Of a stretch of 64,000 nucleotides of DNA, positions 23,477 to 31,502 are shown piece by piece. Numbering within the stretch: the first letter of the stretch is position 1; every line of letters starts with the position of its first letter. Origin of the DNA: Candidatus Undinarchaeales archaeon (GTDB lineage Archaea > SpSt-1190 > JASMDC01); contig JASMDC010000001.1 of assembly GCA_030753015.1 (NCBI GenBank), positions 62,001 through 126,000 on the forward strand. The letters are read 5' to 3'. The notes under the pieces were generated by a model. The model saw only the letters and a program-made list of their open reading frames with translations. It was not told the origin of the DNA and did no database searches. A program made the translations under genes and the position numbers.

Positions 23477-26023
23477 ATGGCCCGTCATATCCCCACGCTC
23501 ATTCTGCTCGTAACGCTCCTGCTGTCCGCTCCCGCGGTAGCGGTGACGTACGCCGAGGTATGGAGCGTGGACGGTGACCTGTTCACTGTAGGTGACGCCG
23601 ATAATGACGGGAAGGACGAGATCGTCGTACTTCCGTGCGATGTGTACAGCTGTTCTGCTGCAGGATGCAAGCGGGATTACTCATGTGGCGCCTCCGCTTC
23701 GGACGTATGGTCGGTGGCAGTGGGCGATGGCGATGGCGACGGGAACAACGAGATCTATCTGGGGAAAACGGGTGGCTTCTCCGTATACCGGTGCGACAAC
23801 TCCCGGTGCGTCGAGGCAGGCCAGGGTGAGACCCTTTACAACGGCCGAGCGGTCGGGTTCGCTGCGGGCGATGTGAACAACGATGGCACCAATATCCTCA
23901 TGGTGGGCACCAATCCCGTCAAGGAATGCGGTGCCGGTCGCGTCACGGGTACGTGCACCGATGGCACGAAGAGCTGGGGTCTGCTCATCAGCTACACTTG
24001 CGACGCCGATGGGTGCGTGGACCAATGGTTCTACGAAATGAAGGGCACCGTCGACGACATCGATATCGTGGACGTGGACAATGACGGGAAGAACGAGGTC
24101 CTCGCCGCCCGCAACGTGCTCGCCTGCGATAACAACCGGTGCGACAAGACGAACGACGGGAGCTCCGTCGATCCCGAGGACATCCAGGATGGGGACTTCC
24201 TCGGTACCTACACGGCCGTCGGCGACCTGGACGGCGATGGGAAGAGCGAGCTGGTGACAAGAAGCGAGACCAACCTCTACGTCTACAGCTGTGACACCTC
24301 CTCGTGCGAGCGGATGAGCGTCGAGACACCGGCCTCGAGCGCGTTCGATGTCGGGACGCTCAACGAATCCCACCCCTCCCTGTTATCGGGCAACGCCACA
24401 GACAGCTCGCTCGTCGAGAGCATCATCGTCGACGGCAAGCTCTCATCGTCACCTCTGTACATATCCTCCGGAGGTGCGGGCGCGACCCAGCTGAAGGTCG
24501 TGCATTCCAACGGCGATCGCATGGTAGCGGTGCGTCTGGGTACAAAGGTACGCCTCTTCGCCGCCCGTCTGGATCTGGACGAATCGTGCGAGCGCGATAA
24601 CCAGTGTGGTTCCGGGATCTGCGCGGGGGGTGTGTGCAGCGATGGATCGTACGGTGCCGTTTGCGAGGCGGCCAACGACTGCGACTCGGGCAACTGCCTG
24701 AACGATATCTGCTGCGAGTCGGGCAAGGAATGCTGCCTTGAGGACAACCAGTGCTCCAAGGGCGTGTGCGACGTGGGCTCCTACGCGTGTCACGTCCGGG
24801 CCGAGGGCGATATCTGCACCCAGGACGCCGAGTGCGACACCGTCACGTGCACGAACGGCGTGTGCTGTACTGTCGGGAAGGCATGCTGTACGAAGGACGA
24901 CCAGTGCGCGGAGGGTGAGGTGTGCTGCGCTGCCGGCGAGTGCAAGCCCATCTACGATGTGGTCAAGATATATCCCCCTAACAGTACTGCCGTAGCACCC
25001 GGCACCGAGATCTTCGTGACCGGCGACAGCGGGGGACCGCCCCGCGAGGGCGCGGTGTGCTACACCGCAGCCCTGGAGCCGGGTCAGACCTATCAGCTTG
25101 CCTGGAGCTTCCCGGAGGGCTTGGGGATTACCGCGGAAGACTCCAGCATCTCCCGACTGAAGGGGCCGGACGCTGCCGTTATCAACCTCGACTGGAAGGT
25201 TGTGGGCGATGGCGAGCTCACAGCCGACTTTACCGTGCTGGAAGCGGGTGACTGGGATCTGGTCATGAGCGCCCTGGGTAACGGAGTTGGGTACAAGTAC
25301 ACGTTCTCGGCCACCGAAGCAACGACCGGGCTCGTACCGACGCCCGAGGCTGTCGTGCAGGAGACCACCCCCGAGCCCGAAGCGGCCGCGACCGAGGCCA
25401 CACCCGAGCCCACGGCGGACGCACGCGTGGAGAATCCGCCTGCCGTTACCCCGGCTCCCGAGGCCATCGCCGCCGCTCCGCCCGCCGCGACTCCGACACC
25501 CGCACCGGCTACGCCTGCACAATCCCCGCCCGCGACAGGGATCACTTCTGCCTTGGGCGACACCACGACCCTTCTGGTGGCAGGATGTCTTCTGCTCGCG
25601 CTCCTGTTTACCTACCTCAAGCGGGCTCCTATCGCTCGTGCCGTGGATGGTAGTGTTATGGGCATCACAGTGGCCGACGCGGAGAATCCCGCAGGGTTCG
25701 ATTCGCTGAAGCTCTCTGTGTACCGCACATACACCACGAGCATCCGGCCTTCCATCAGCCACTTCCTGGAAGGGGCCGCGGCCACGACCGATGCAGATGT
25801 GGTTCCGGCCGCAGCCTCTGCTGGAGCCGCAGTGCCCGCCACCCTCCAGGACTCGGGTAGTCCCTACTCGCGCCAGGCCGTGTCACAGGCGGTCCGGTAC
25901 GAGACCATCGACCGCAAGGAACTGATGGAGAAGCTCAAGACACTCAAGGAGCTCCTGGACAACGGCCTTATCACGCCGGATGACTACAACCGCAAGAAGG
26001 AAGAGTACCTGGCCAGGTTCTAG
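23477..26023 (+). CDS. surface protein: propeller repeats, Cys-rich stalk, TM and SHOCT tail
   Basis: 848 residues. Signal peptide at 1-22. Five FG-GAP/VCBS-like repeats with calcium motifs (VGDADNDGKDE, VGDGDGDGNNE, AGDVNNDG, VDVDNDGKNE, VGDLDGDGKSE) suggest a beta-propeller. Residues about 367-491 are cysteine-rich (C..DNQCGSGICAGGVC and similar). A Pro/Ala/Glu/Thr linker (about 615-690) leads to one membrane helix (about 695-714). The cytoplasmic tail contains VYRTYTTSIRPS (about 746-757) and ends with a SHOCT domain (LMEKLKTLKELLDNGLITPD). Ligand unknown. Start ATG 23477 has a GGTGAG site. Confidence 0.82.
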   Translation: MARHIPTLILLVTLLLSAPAVAVTYAEVWSVDGDLFTVGDADNDGKDEIVVLPCDVYSCSAAGCKRDYSCGASASDVWSVAVGDGDGDGNNEIYLGKTGGFSVYRCDNSRCVEAGQGETLYNGRAVGFAAGDVNNDGTNILMVGTNPVKECGAGRVTGTCTDGTKSWGLLISYTCDADGCVDQWFYEMKGTVDDIDIVDVDNDGKNEVLAARNVLACDNNRCDKTNDGSSVDPEDIQDGDFLGTYTAVGDLDGDGKSELVTRSETNLYVYSCDTSSCERMSVETPASSAFDVGTLNESHPSLLSGNATDSSLVESIIVDGKLSSSPLYISSGGAGATQLKVVHSNGDRMVAVRLGTKVRLFAARLDLDESCERDNQCGSGICAGGVCSDGSYGAVCEAANDCDSGNCLNDICCESGKECCLEDNQCSKGVCDVGSYACHVRAEGDICTQDAECDTVTCTNGVCCTVGKACCTKDDQCAEGEVCCAAGECKPIYDVVKIYPPNSTAVAPGTEIFVTGDSGGPPREGAVCYTAALEPGQTYQLAWSFPEGLGITAEDSSISRLKGPDAAVINLDWKVVGDGELTADFTVLEAGDWDLVMSALGNGVGYKYTFSATEATTGLVPTPEAVVQETTPEPEAAATEATPEPTADARVENPPAVTPAPEAIAAAPPAATPTPAPATPAQSPPATGITSALGDTTTLLVAGCLLLALLFTYLKRAPIARAVDGSVMGITVADAENPAGFDSLKLSVYRTYTTSIRPSISHFLEGAAATTDADVVPAAASAGAAVPATLQDSGSPYSRQAVSQAVRYETIDRKELMEKLKTLKELLDNGLITPDDYNRKKEEYLARF

Positions 26024-26080
26024 TCGCTCTGTTCGCAGCCATACGAACAGGCCACGAGCATCAGATGGGGTGGGCGGGCC

Positions 26081-26530
26081 CTAAGGTTGATCTCTTTCGA
26101 TGCCGACGACTTCTTCGCCAGCTCGAAGGTATTCCTCGATCCGCTCAGCAACATCGTCGATGAGATATCGCCTGGTGAACGAGAACGCCTCGACAGGGCT
26201 TACGCCCTCAGTGAAACGGTACCGGTTCTTCGACCGCTCGACCAGATGAAGGGCCGCCAGCCGTCTGAGGTGGCGACGCAGGTTCGAGGCGGCCAGACCT
26301 TCGGTCACACCCATGGTCTTCAGCTCGTTCACGAGCTCCTCCAATGTGGATTGTTCCCCCCTGGCATGGGTCCGGAACAGGGCATGGAGGACATCCACGA
26401 TGGTGTCACGCCGGTCGTTGGGCTGGAGAACGCCGAGGGAGAGGCAGATGCGGCGGAAGAGCTCCCGTTCCTGAGTAGACCGGGGGCGCTCGTACTTGCG
26501 TAGTGTGATCTCCTTGAGGGGCGCGGCCAT
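26081..26530 (-). CDS. HTH-domain regulator, 149 aa
   Basis: Start set at ATG 26530, about 28 bases after a GGTTTTAATTC box (26553-26563). Residues 20-110 form a winged helix with TLEELVNELKTMGVTEG and SNLRRHLRRLAALHLVERSK. The C-terminal helix ends in an acidic, Arg-rich region (FTRRYLIDDVAERIEEYL). Probably a transcription regulator. No family name recognised. It follows the geranylgeranyl reductase gene, 64 bases away. Confidence 0.65.
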   Translation of the reverse strand: MAAPLKEITLRKYERPRSTQERELFRRICLSLGVLQPNDRRDTIVDVLHALFRTHARGEQSTLEELVNELKTMGVTEGLAASNLRRHLRRLAALHLVERSKNRYRFTEGVSPVEAFSFTRRYLIDDVAERIEEYLRAGEEVVGIERDQP

Positions 26531-26594
26531 ACCGGTGATAAGATGCGCTTGAGAATTAAAACCTGTCGGAATGGGCGAGATGATATAGTCGCTC

Positions 26595-27761
26595 TCAGTA
26601 CAGGAACACTTTAAGCAGCGACGGGCGACGTGCGAAGAGCCGAGCAGCTCGGGTGAAACCCTTGCCCGCGAGGAAGTCCACGACGTCCTTGGGAGTGATC
26701 TTGGTGATGAGGTAGTCGAGGTCCTCGTCGGAGAGCGAGTGGACCGCGCGTCTGGCACGAACGAGGCTATTCTGGAAGGCGCCGTACCCCTTGCTCCACC
26801 GCTCTTCGTACTCCTTGAGGGACTTCTTTGATGTGTCACCACGACCTATGGCCTTGGCAGCGGTCTCGCCGGCGAACCTCCCGGCTTCCATGGCCTCACA
26901 GATACCTCCGGCATGGATGGGATTGACCTGGCGGGCCGCATCACCGGCGACCATGATACCATCGGCCACAAAGTGACTGATCGACTCACCTACAGGGATG
27001 GTCCCAGCGTTCACCTCAAGGACACTCCCTTGGGCCAGCCCTGGTTCAGAGGCTATGAACCGCTTGAGGTAAGTGATAGAATTCTCCTCGTCAGAACCGA
27101 GGACCGTGACACCTACATTGGCAACATCATCGCCCTTCGGGAATACCCATGCATAACCGCCACCAGCGGTCCTCCGGCCGGTCCAGCAGGTGACCATGGT
27201 GGGATCGGGGATGTCGATACCTGCCATTTCGAACTGGACACCGGAGCTCAGATTCTTTGGCTGGACTGGTTCGGTAAGTCCCAGCGACCGGGCCATGGTG
27301 GCGTCCACACCGCCACAGCAGATGACGATGGCCGCCTCCTCCTCCCAAGTCCGGCCCGCGGAAGAGAGGGTGACTCGTGTAGTATCTCCGTCTCGCACCA
27401 CCGACTCTGCGCGAGTCCAGGCCTGGACATTCGCGCCATCGCGCACGGCGAGGGTGGCCAAGTATTTATCGAACAACTTCCGCTCCACAACCACACCGAC
27501 CACGTGGTCCTCCCGGGCAGATACCCTGCGGCCATTGGGCGCAACGAATGTGAGGCCATGGATGCGTTGAGCGATCCACCGCTCATCCTCGGGTACCATG
27601 TCACGCTTCAAGACCTCGAGCACCACTCCTTCGGCACACCGTTTGGGAGCGCCAATCTCCTGGCGCTGGTCCACAGCGAGCACATCAAGGCCTTCGCGGG
27701 CAGCAAATCGTGCAGCGTTCGCCCCTGCGGGGCCTACACCGATAACGATGACGTCAGGCAC
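26595..27761 (-). CDS. geranylgeranyl reductase-family flavoprotein
   Basis: 388 residues. FAD-binding VIGVGPAGANAARFAA at the start, the KRCAEG motif, GGGYAWVFPKG (the family's Y.W.FP signature), and MVAGDAARQVNPIHAGGI near the second FAD site. It hydrogenates the geranylgeranyl chains of archaeal lipid precursors at the membrane. GTG 27761 is preferred because GGAGTGA, overlapping the ferredoxin stop, lies seven bases before it; TTG 27767 is the alternative. The ferredoxin directly upstream is the likely electron donor. Confidence 0.92.
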   Translation of the reverse strand: MPDVIVIGVGPAGANAARFAAREGLDVLAVDQRQEIGAPKRCAEGVVLEVLKRDMVPEDERWIAQRIHGLTFVAPNGRRVSAREDHVVGVVVERKLFDKYLATLAVRDGANVQAWTRAESVVRDGDTTRVTLSSAGRTWEEEAAIVICCGGVDATMARSLGLTEPVQPKNLSSGVQFEMAGIDIPDPTMVTCWTGRRTAGGGYAWVFPKGDDVANVGVTVLGSDEENSITYLKRFIASEPGLAQGSVLEVNAGTIPVGESISHFVADGIMVAGDAARQVNPIHAGGICEAMEAGRFAGETAAKAIGRGDTSKKSLKEYEERWSKGYGAFQNSLVRARRAVHSLSDEDLDYLITKITPKDVVDFLAGKGFTRAARLFARRPSLLKVFLY

Positions 27762-27768
27762 GTACAAT

Positions 27769-27942
27769 TCACTCCAGAGATATAGCGCCCGTGGGACATA
27801 CCGCTACGCACGCCCCACAGGAGACACATTCCTTATCGTCGATGATGATGATAGGATCATGGAACACGCTCGCGTCCACGGGACATGTCACGATACAGCC
27901 GCCGCAATGCAGGCATAGGTCCTCGTTCACGACAGCGACCAC
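27769..27942 (-). CDS. 2[4Fe-4S] ferredoxin, 57 aa
   Basis: 57 residues with CLHCGGCIVTCP and CVSCGACVAVCP, two complete cluster motifs. GTG start with a GGTGAT ribosome site, 12 bases after the aspS stop. The reductase starts eight bases downstream. In archaea such ferredoxins feed electrons to geranylgeranyl reductase, so the pair probably works together. Confidence 0.92.
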   Translation of the reverse strand: MVAVVNEDLCLHCGGCIVTCPVDASVFHDPIIIIDDKECVSCGACVAVCPTGAISLE

Positions 27943-27954
27943 GACTCTATCACC

Positions 27955-29274
27955 TTATGGTACGAGACGGGATCGGTCACGGGGGAAGAGCACGGTCTCC
28001 CGGATGTTCTTGACGTCCAGGATGATCTGGACCACGCGCTCGATTCCCAGACCCAGGCCACCGTGGGGGGGCATCCCGAACCGGAAAGCGTCCAAGTAGA
28101 ATGTGAAGTCGCTCGTGTCCAGACCCTGTTCCTTCATCCGATTGATAAGAACGTCGTGCCGGTGCTCGCGCTGGCCGCCCGAGGTGATCTCCATCCCGCT
28201 GAACTCCAGGTCGAAAGCGCGGCATACTTCGGGACGCTCGTCGTTGACCATGATATAGAAGGGCTTGATACGCGAGGGGTATTCTGTGATGAAGTAGAGG
28301 TCATGGCCCTTCTCGGCCATGATCTTGCCGAGGACCTTCTCTGCCTCGGTCGAGAGGTCCTCGCCCCATTCGACCTCTGTCTCACTGGATGCGTTGATGA
28401 GCTCGACAGCTTCAGAGTAGGTCACCCGGGGGAAGGGTATACTGACCTCAGGTAGCTCCACACCCATCTCTTCGAGCTGGAGGGAGCAGGAGGTCCTGAC
28501 ATGCTCGAGCGCATGGGCGAGCACTCGTTCGAGCATTCCCATGACGTCCTCCTCGCTCTCGATGAAGGCCATCTCCATGTCGATCGAGATGAACTCGGAC
28601 AGGTGACGGATGGTATCCGATTTTTCAGCCCGCCAGGCCGGGGCGATCTCCAGGATCCGGTCGAGCCCGGATCCCATGAGCATCTGCTTGTAGAGTTGCG
28701 GTGACTGGGCAAGGTAGGCCTCCCGATCGAAGTAGGCGATCGGGAAGAGCGTGGAGCCTCCTTCAGCACCGGCTGCAACGATCTTGGGGGTGTGCACTTC
28801 CACGAATCCCTCATCGTCACACTTCCGGCGGAACTCCGCGAGCAAGGCGTCCTTGATAATGAACACACGGGTGACGTTCTGCCGACGAAGGTCGACGACT
28901 CGGTTGTCCAGACGCGTGTCCAGCTCGGCGTGGACCTTTCCCGTCACGTCAAGGGGGAGGGGAGTATCGGCGGGATTGAGCACCGTGACCGTTTCCGGAA
29001 TGATCTCCACGCCATGGGGGGCCTGGTTGTTCTTTTTGACCTGCCCCGAAACCGATACGACCGACTCCTTTGAGAGTGATGCGATCGTGGCGAAGAGCTC
29101 AGGCTCAAGCTTCTTCTTGATAGCGGTGACCTGGATAATCCCGGTCTTGTCCCTCAGGAGAAGGAACCTGATCCCGCCCAGATTTCTCTTACTGTGCACC
29201 CAGCCAGCTACGTTCACTGCCTTGCCGTCGAGGGCCTCGGTCAGCTCACAGGTCCACTTTGTTCTCAATACCAT
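27955..29274 (-). CDS. aspS: aspartyl-tRNA synthetase (archaeal type)
   Basis: 439 residues. N-terminal OB-fold anticodon domain (AGWVHSKRNLGGIRFLLLRDK), then the class II catalytic domain: EVHTPKIVAAGAEGGS, FRAEK-equivalent PAWRAEKSDT, and motif 3 GLGLGIERVVQIIL. It charges tRNA-Asp; archaeal enzymes may also misacylate tRNA-Asn. Start ATG 29274 fits the conserved length. First gene of an operon with ferredoxin and geranylgeranyl reductase. Confidence 0.96.
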   Translation of the reverse strand: MVLRTKWTCELTEALDGKAVNVAGWVHSKRNLGGIRFLLLRDKTGIIQVTAIKKKLEPELFATIASLSKESVVSVSGQVKKNNQAPHGVEIIPETVTVLNPADTPLPLDVTGKVHAELDTRLDNRVVDLRRQNVTRVFIIKDALLAEFRRKCDDEGFVEVHTPKIVAAGAEGGSTLFPIAYFDREAYLAQSPQLYKQMLMGSGLDRILEIAPAWRAEKSDTIRHLSEFISIDMEMAFIESEEDVMGMLERVLAHALEHVRTSCSLQLEEMGVELPEVSIPFPRVTYSEAVELINASSETEVEWGEDLSTEAEKVLGKIMAEKGHDLYFITEYPSRIKPFYIMVNDERPEVCRAFDLEFSGMEITSGGQREHRHDVLINRMKEQGLDTSDFTFYLDAFRFGMPPHGGLGLGIERVVQIILDVKNIRETVLFPRDRSRLVP

Positions 29275-29296
29275 GATGCTACACGTCCGTTGGATC

Positions 29297-29533
29297 TCAC
29301 AAGTACATGTTGTGGAAGAGCGTCCACACCACTCCCCAGACGAAGGCGAACGATGCCACCCACCCACCGGCCCCCTTGGTCGGTACGAGGCGCTTGGCGG
29401 CGAGCACTACGGCCGCAAGCAGAGGAAGTACCACGACATAAGCCATGATCTGTTCTTCCTGCTGGGACGAGAGGTATCCCGCAATCATCGCAAGCGCCAC
29501 GGTGAAGAGCGTGACAACCGTGTTCGTCGTCAT
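29297..29533 (-). CDS. small membrane protein, 78 aa
   Basis: Three hydrophobic segments: VVTLFTVALAMIAGYL, IMAYVVVLPLLAAVVLAA and WVASFAFVWGVVWTLF. Start at ATG 29533 chosen because the shared TATA (29555-29566) is about 28 bases upstream; an ATG at 29578 is upstream of that box. Function unknown. It lies just before aspS on the same strand, 22 bases apart. Confidence 0.6.
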   Translation of the reverse strand: MTTNTVVTLFTVALAMIAGYLSSQQEEQIMAYVVVLPLLAAVVLAAKRLVPTKGAGGWVASFAFVWGVVWTLFHNMYL

Positions 29534-29554
29534 CGCTGGGTTCCGGACCGACAA

Positions 29555-29566
29555 GAGTTTTAATTC
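29555..29566. promoter_or_regulatory. TATA region shared by divergent membrane-protein genes
   Basis: GAGTTTTAATTC is centred about 27 bases from both ATG 29533 (minus) and GTG 29587 (plus), an almost symmetric divergent promoter. Confidence 0.45.
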
Positions 29567-29586
29567 TTTCCACCACATCGCGGCCA

Positions 29587-30552
29587 GTGACCCCGCAGGA
29601 GCTCGCGACACTTCGTCCCCGAAAGCGGACGTTGGTCCTGGCATTGGTGGTCAGCGCTCTCATATTCGTTCTGCTCCTCCTTATGGAGGAACGAGAGGTC
29701 CTGCTCACGACACTGGGGGACGCGGACATCACGTATATCGCTTTCGCTGTGCTCGCCGACATACTGGTCATAGTACTGGTCACGTGGCGCTGGCATGTGC
29801 TCCTTGAGCGCCAGGGCGTGCGGGTCCCATTCGCGCCCGAACTCGACATGGTGGCGGGCTCCATCGCGCTCAACAATGTCCTCCCTTCAGGCCGCATCGC
29901 GGGTGATCTGGTCCGCCCCATCCTCCTTGAGAAGGGATTCGGCGTCCGAAAACGACAGGGGTACGCCAGTGTTTTCGTCGACAAGGCCTTCGACTTCGGC
30001 TTCGCCTTCCTCCTCACCACCGTCTTCCTCGCGTACCTTGCGGTCTCAAGGGGTCTGGTGGGATGGTACGTCGTTGCCGTGTCGATTGTGCCGCTCCTCG
30101 TGCTCGTGGCGGTTGTGCGCAACCTCGACCTGCTCGAAGGCATCGCTCTCGGCAGGCTCGGGCGTGAACACCGGGAGGTGGTCGAGGACGTGTTCATCGA
30201 GCTCCGCACCCTGCTCCACGATCCATCCACCCTGACCGTATGCGTGCTCTGCACCATCCTCTCCATCGTGTTCCTCACCATCCGCACATGGTTCATCCTG
30301 GCAGGGCTGGGCGTGGAGAACGTGGGAATGGTGGTCTGCTGCATGATCGCCATCCTAGAGACCATGCTCTCGTCCGTCCCCATCACGCCTGGAGGTCTGG
30401 GTTTCGTGGAGGGTGGCCTCGTCACCTTCACCGCAGTGCTGGACATCGCCCGGGGACCGACCTTCACCGTCGTGGATAGGTTTATATCATATTGGCTTCG
30501 AACCGTGTTCGGGCTCTCACTCCTGGGGAGGTTCAGCAACAAATGGACCTGA
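29587..30552 (+). CDS. UPF0104/lysylphosphatidylglycerol synthase-TM-like membrane protein
   Basis: 321 residues, seven to eight membrane segments. The N-terminal NNVLPSGRIAGDLVRP and C-terminal SSVPITPGGLGFVEGGL are the family's conserved motifs. Relatives include flippase-like and AglD-type proteins tied to lipid-linked sugars. Its last codons overlap the start of the RFC gene by ten bases, so the two are co-transcribed. Confidence 0.82.
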   Translation: MTPQELATLRPRKRTLVLALVVSALIFVLLLLMEEREVLLTTLGDADITYIAFAVLADILVIVLVTWRWHVLLERQGVRVPFAPELDMVAGSIALNNVLPSGRIAGDLVRPILLEKGFGVRKRQGYASVFVDKAFDFGFAFLLTTVFLAYLAVSRGLVGWYVVAVSIVPLLVLVAVVRNLDLLEGIALGRLGREHREVVEDVFIELRTLLHDPSTLTVCVLCTILSIVFLTIRTWFILAGLGVENVGMVVCCMIAILETMLSSVPITPGGLGFVEGGLVTFTAVLDIARGPTFTVVDRFISYWLRTVFGLSLLGRFSNKWT

Positions 30553-31502
30553 GCGAGGTTTGGACAGAAAAATATAGGCCACGGTCACTGAGCGATGTGG
30601 TAGGGCACGCCGAGATAGTCGCCCGCCTCAGAGGATTCGTAGAATCTGGATCGATACCGCATATGCTCTTCGCAGGGCCTGCTGGAACGGGTAAGACCAC
30701 GACAGCCATCGCCGTGTCTCGCGAGCTCTTCGGCGACCAGTGGCGCTATAACTTCCTCGAGAAGAACGCGTCCGACGAGCGCGGCATCGACGTGGTCCGC
30801 TCCACCATCAAGAACTTCGCCCGCACGAAGGCCATCGGCACCGCCTTCAAGATAATCTTTCTGGACGAGTGCGACGCCCTCACAAGGGACGCCCAGAACG
30901 CTCTCCGGCGTACTATGGAGAATTACTCGCTCACCTGCAGGTTCATCCTGTCCTGCAACTACTCCAGCCGCATCATCGATCCCATCCAGTCGCGGTGCGC
31001 CGTCTTCCGCTTCGCAAGGCTCACCCCCGACGGCGTCAAGAAGATGGCCGAGCGCATCCGCGACGGCGAGAACCTGAAGATGGGCGATAAGGCTATGGCG
31101 GCCGTCGTCGACCTATCTCGGGGCGACCTGCGTCGGACCGTGAACGTGCTCCAGGCATCTGCCGCCCTGGGTAAGGAGATCACCGAGGACGAGGTCTATC
31201 AGATTACCTCGGAACTGAAGGGTGGCGAGGTGCGAGACGTGCTGACGACCGCCCTAGAAGGCGATTTCCTGGTGGCACGGGGCAAGCTCCAGGACCTGAT
31301 GATAACGCGCGGCATGGCGGGGGAGGATGTTGTGCGCGCCATACATCGGGCCGTCCTTGTGCTGGATGTCGCCGAGGAGACTAAGGTCACCATCCTTGAC
31401 CGGCTCGGCGAGTACGAGTTCCGCATGGCCGAGGGGGCTAACGAGTACATCCAGCTCGATGCTCTCCTGGCGAACCTCACCATCCTCGGGAAGCGTTCGT
31501 GA
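30543..31502 (+). CDS. rfcS: replication factor C small subunit
   Basis: 319 residues. WTEKYRPRSLSDVVG opening (RFC box II), Walker A GPAGTGKTT, Walker B FLDECDALT, the SRC motif IQSRCAVFRF and GDLRRTVNVLQ. It forms the clamp-loader core that opens PCNA. The large subunit is not in this window. Start ATG 30543 lies within the end of the upstream gene. Its stop overlaps the next gene's GTG start. Confidence 0.96.
   Translation: MDLSEVWTEKYRPRSLSDVVGHAEIVARLRGFVESGSIPHMLFAGPAGTGKTTTAIAVSRELFGDQWRYNFLEKNASDERGIDVVRSTIKNFARTKAIGTAFKIIFLDECDALTRDAQNALRRTMENYSLTCRFILSCNYSSRIIDPIQSRCAVFRFARLTPDGVKKMAERIRDGENLKMGDKAMAAVVDLSRGDLRRTVNVLQASAALGKEITEDEVYQITSELKGGEVRDVLTTALEGDFLVARGKLQDLMITRGMAGEDVVRAIHRAVLVLDVAEETKVTILDRLGEYEFRMAEGANEYIQLDALLANLTILGKRS

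Noticed and set aside
26531..26842. N-terminal extension of the HTH regulator into the geranylgeranyl reductase gene.
   Set aside because: The extra residues are a shifted frame of the reductase and precede the TATA box at 26553-26563.
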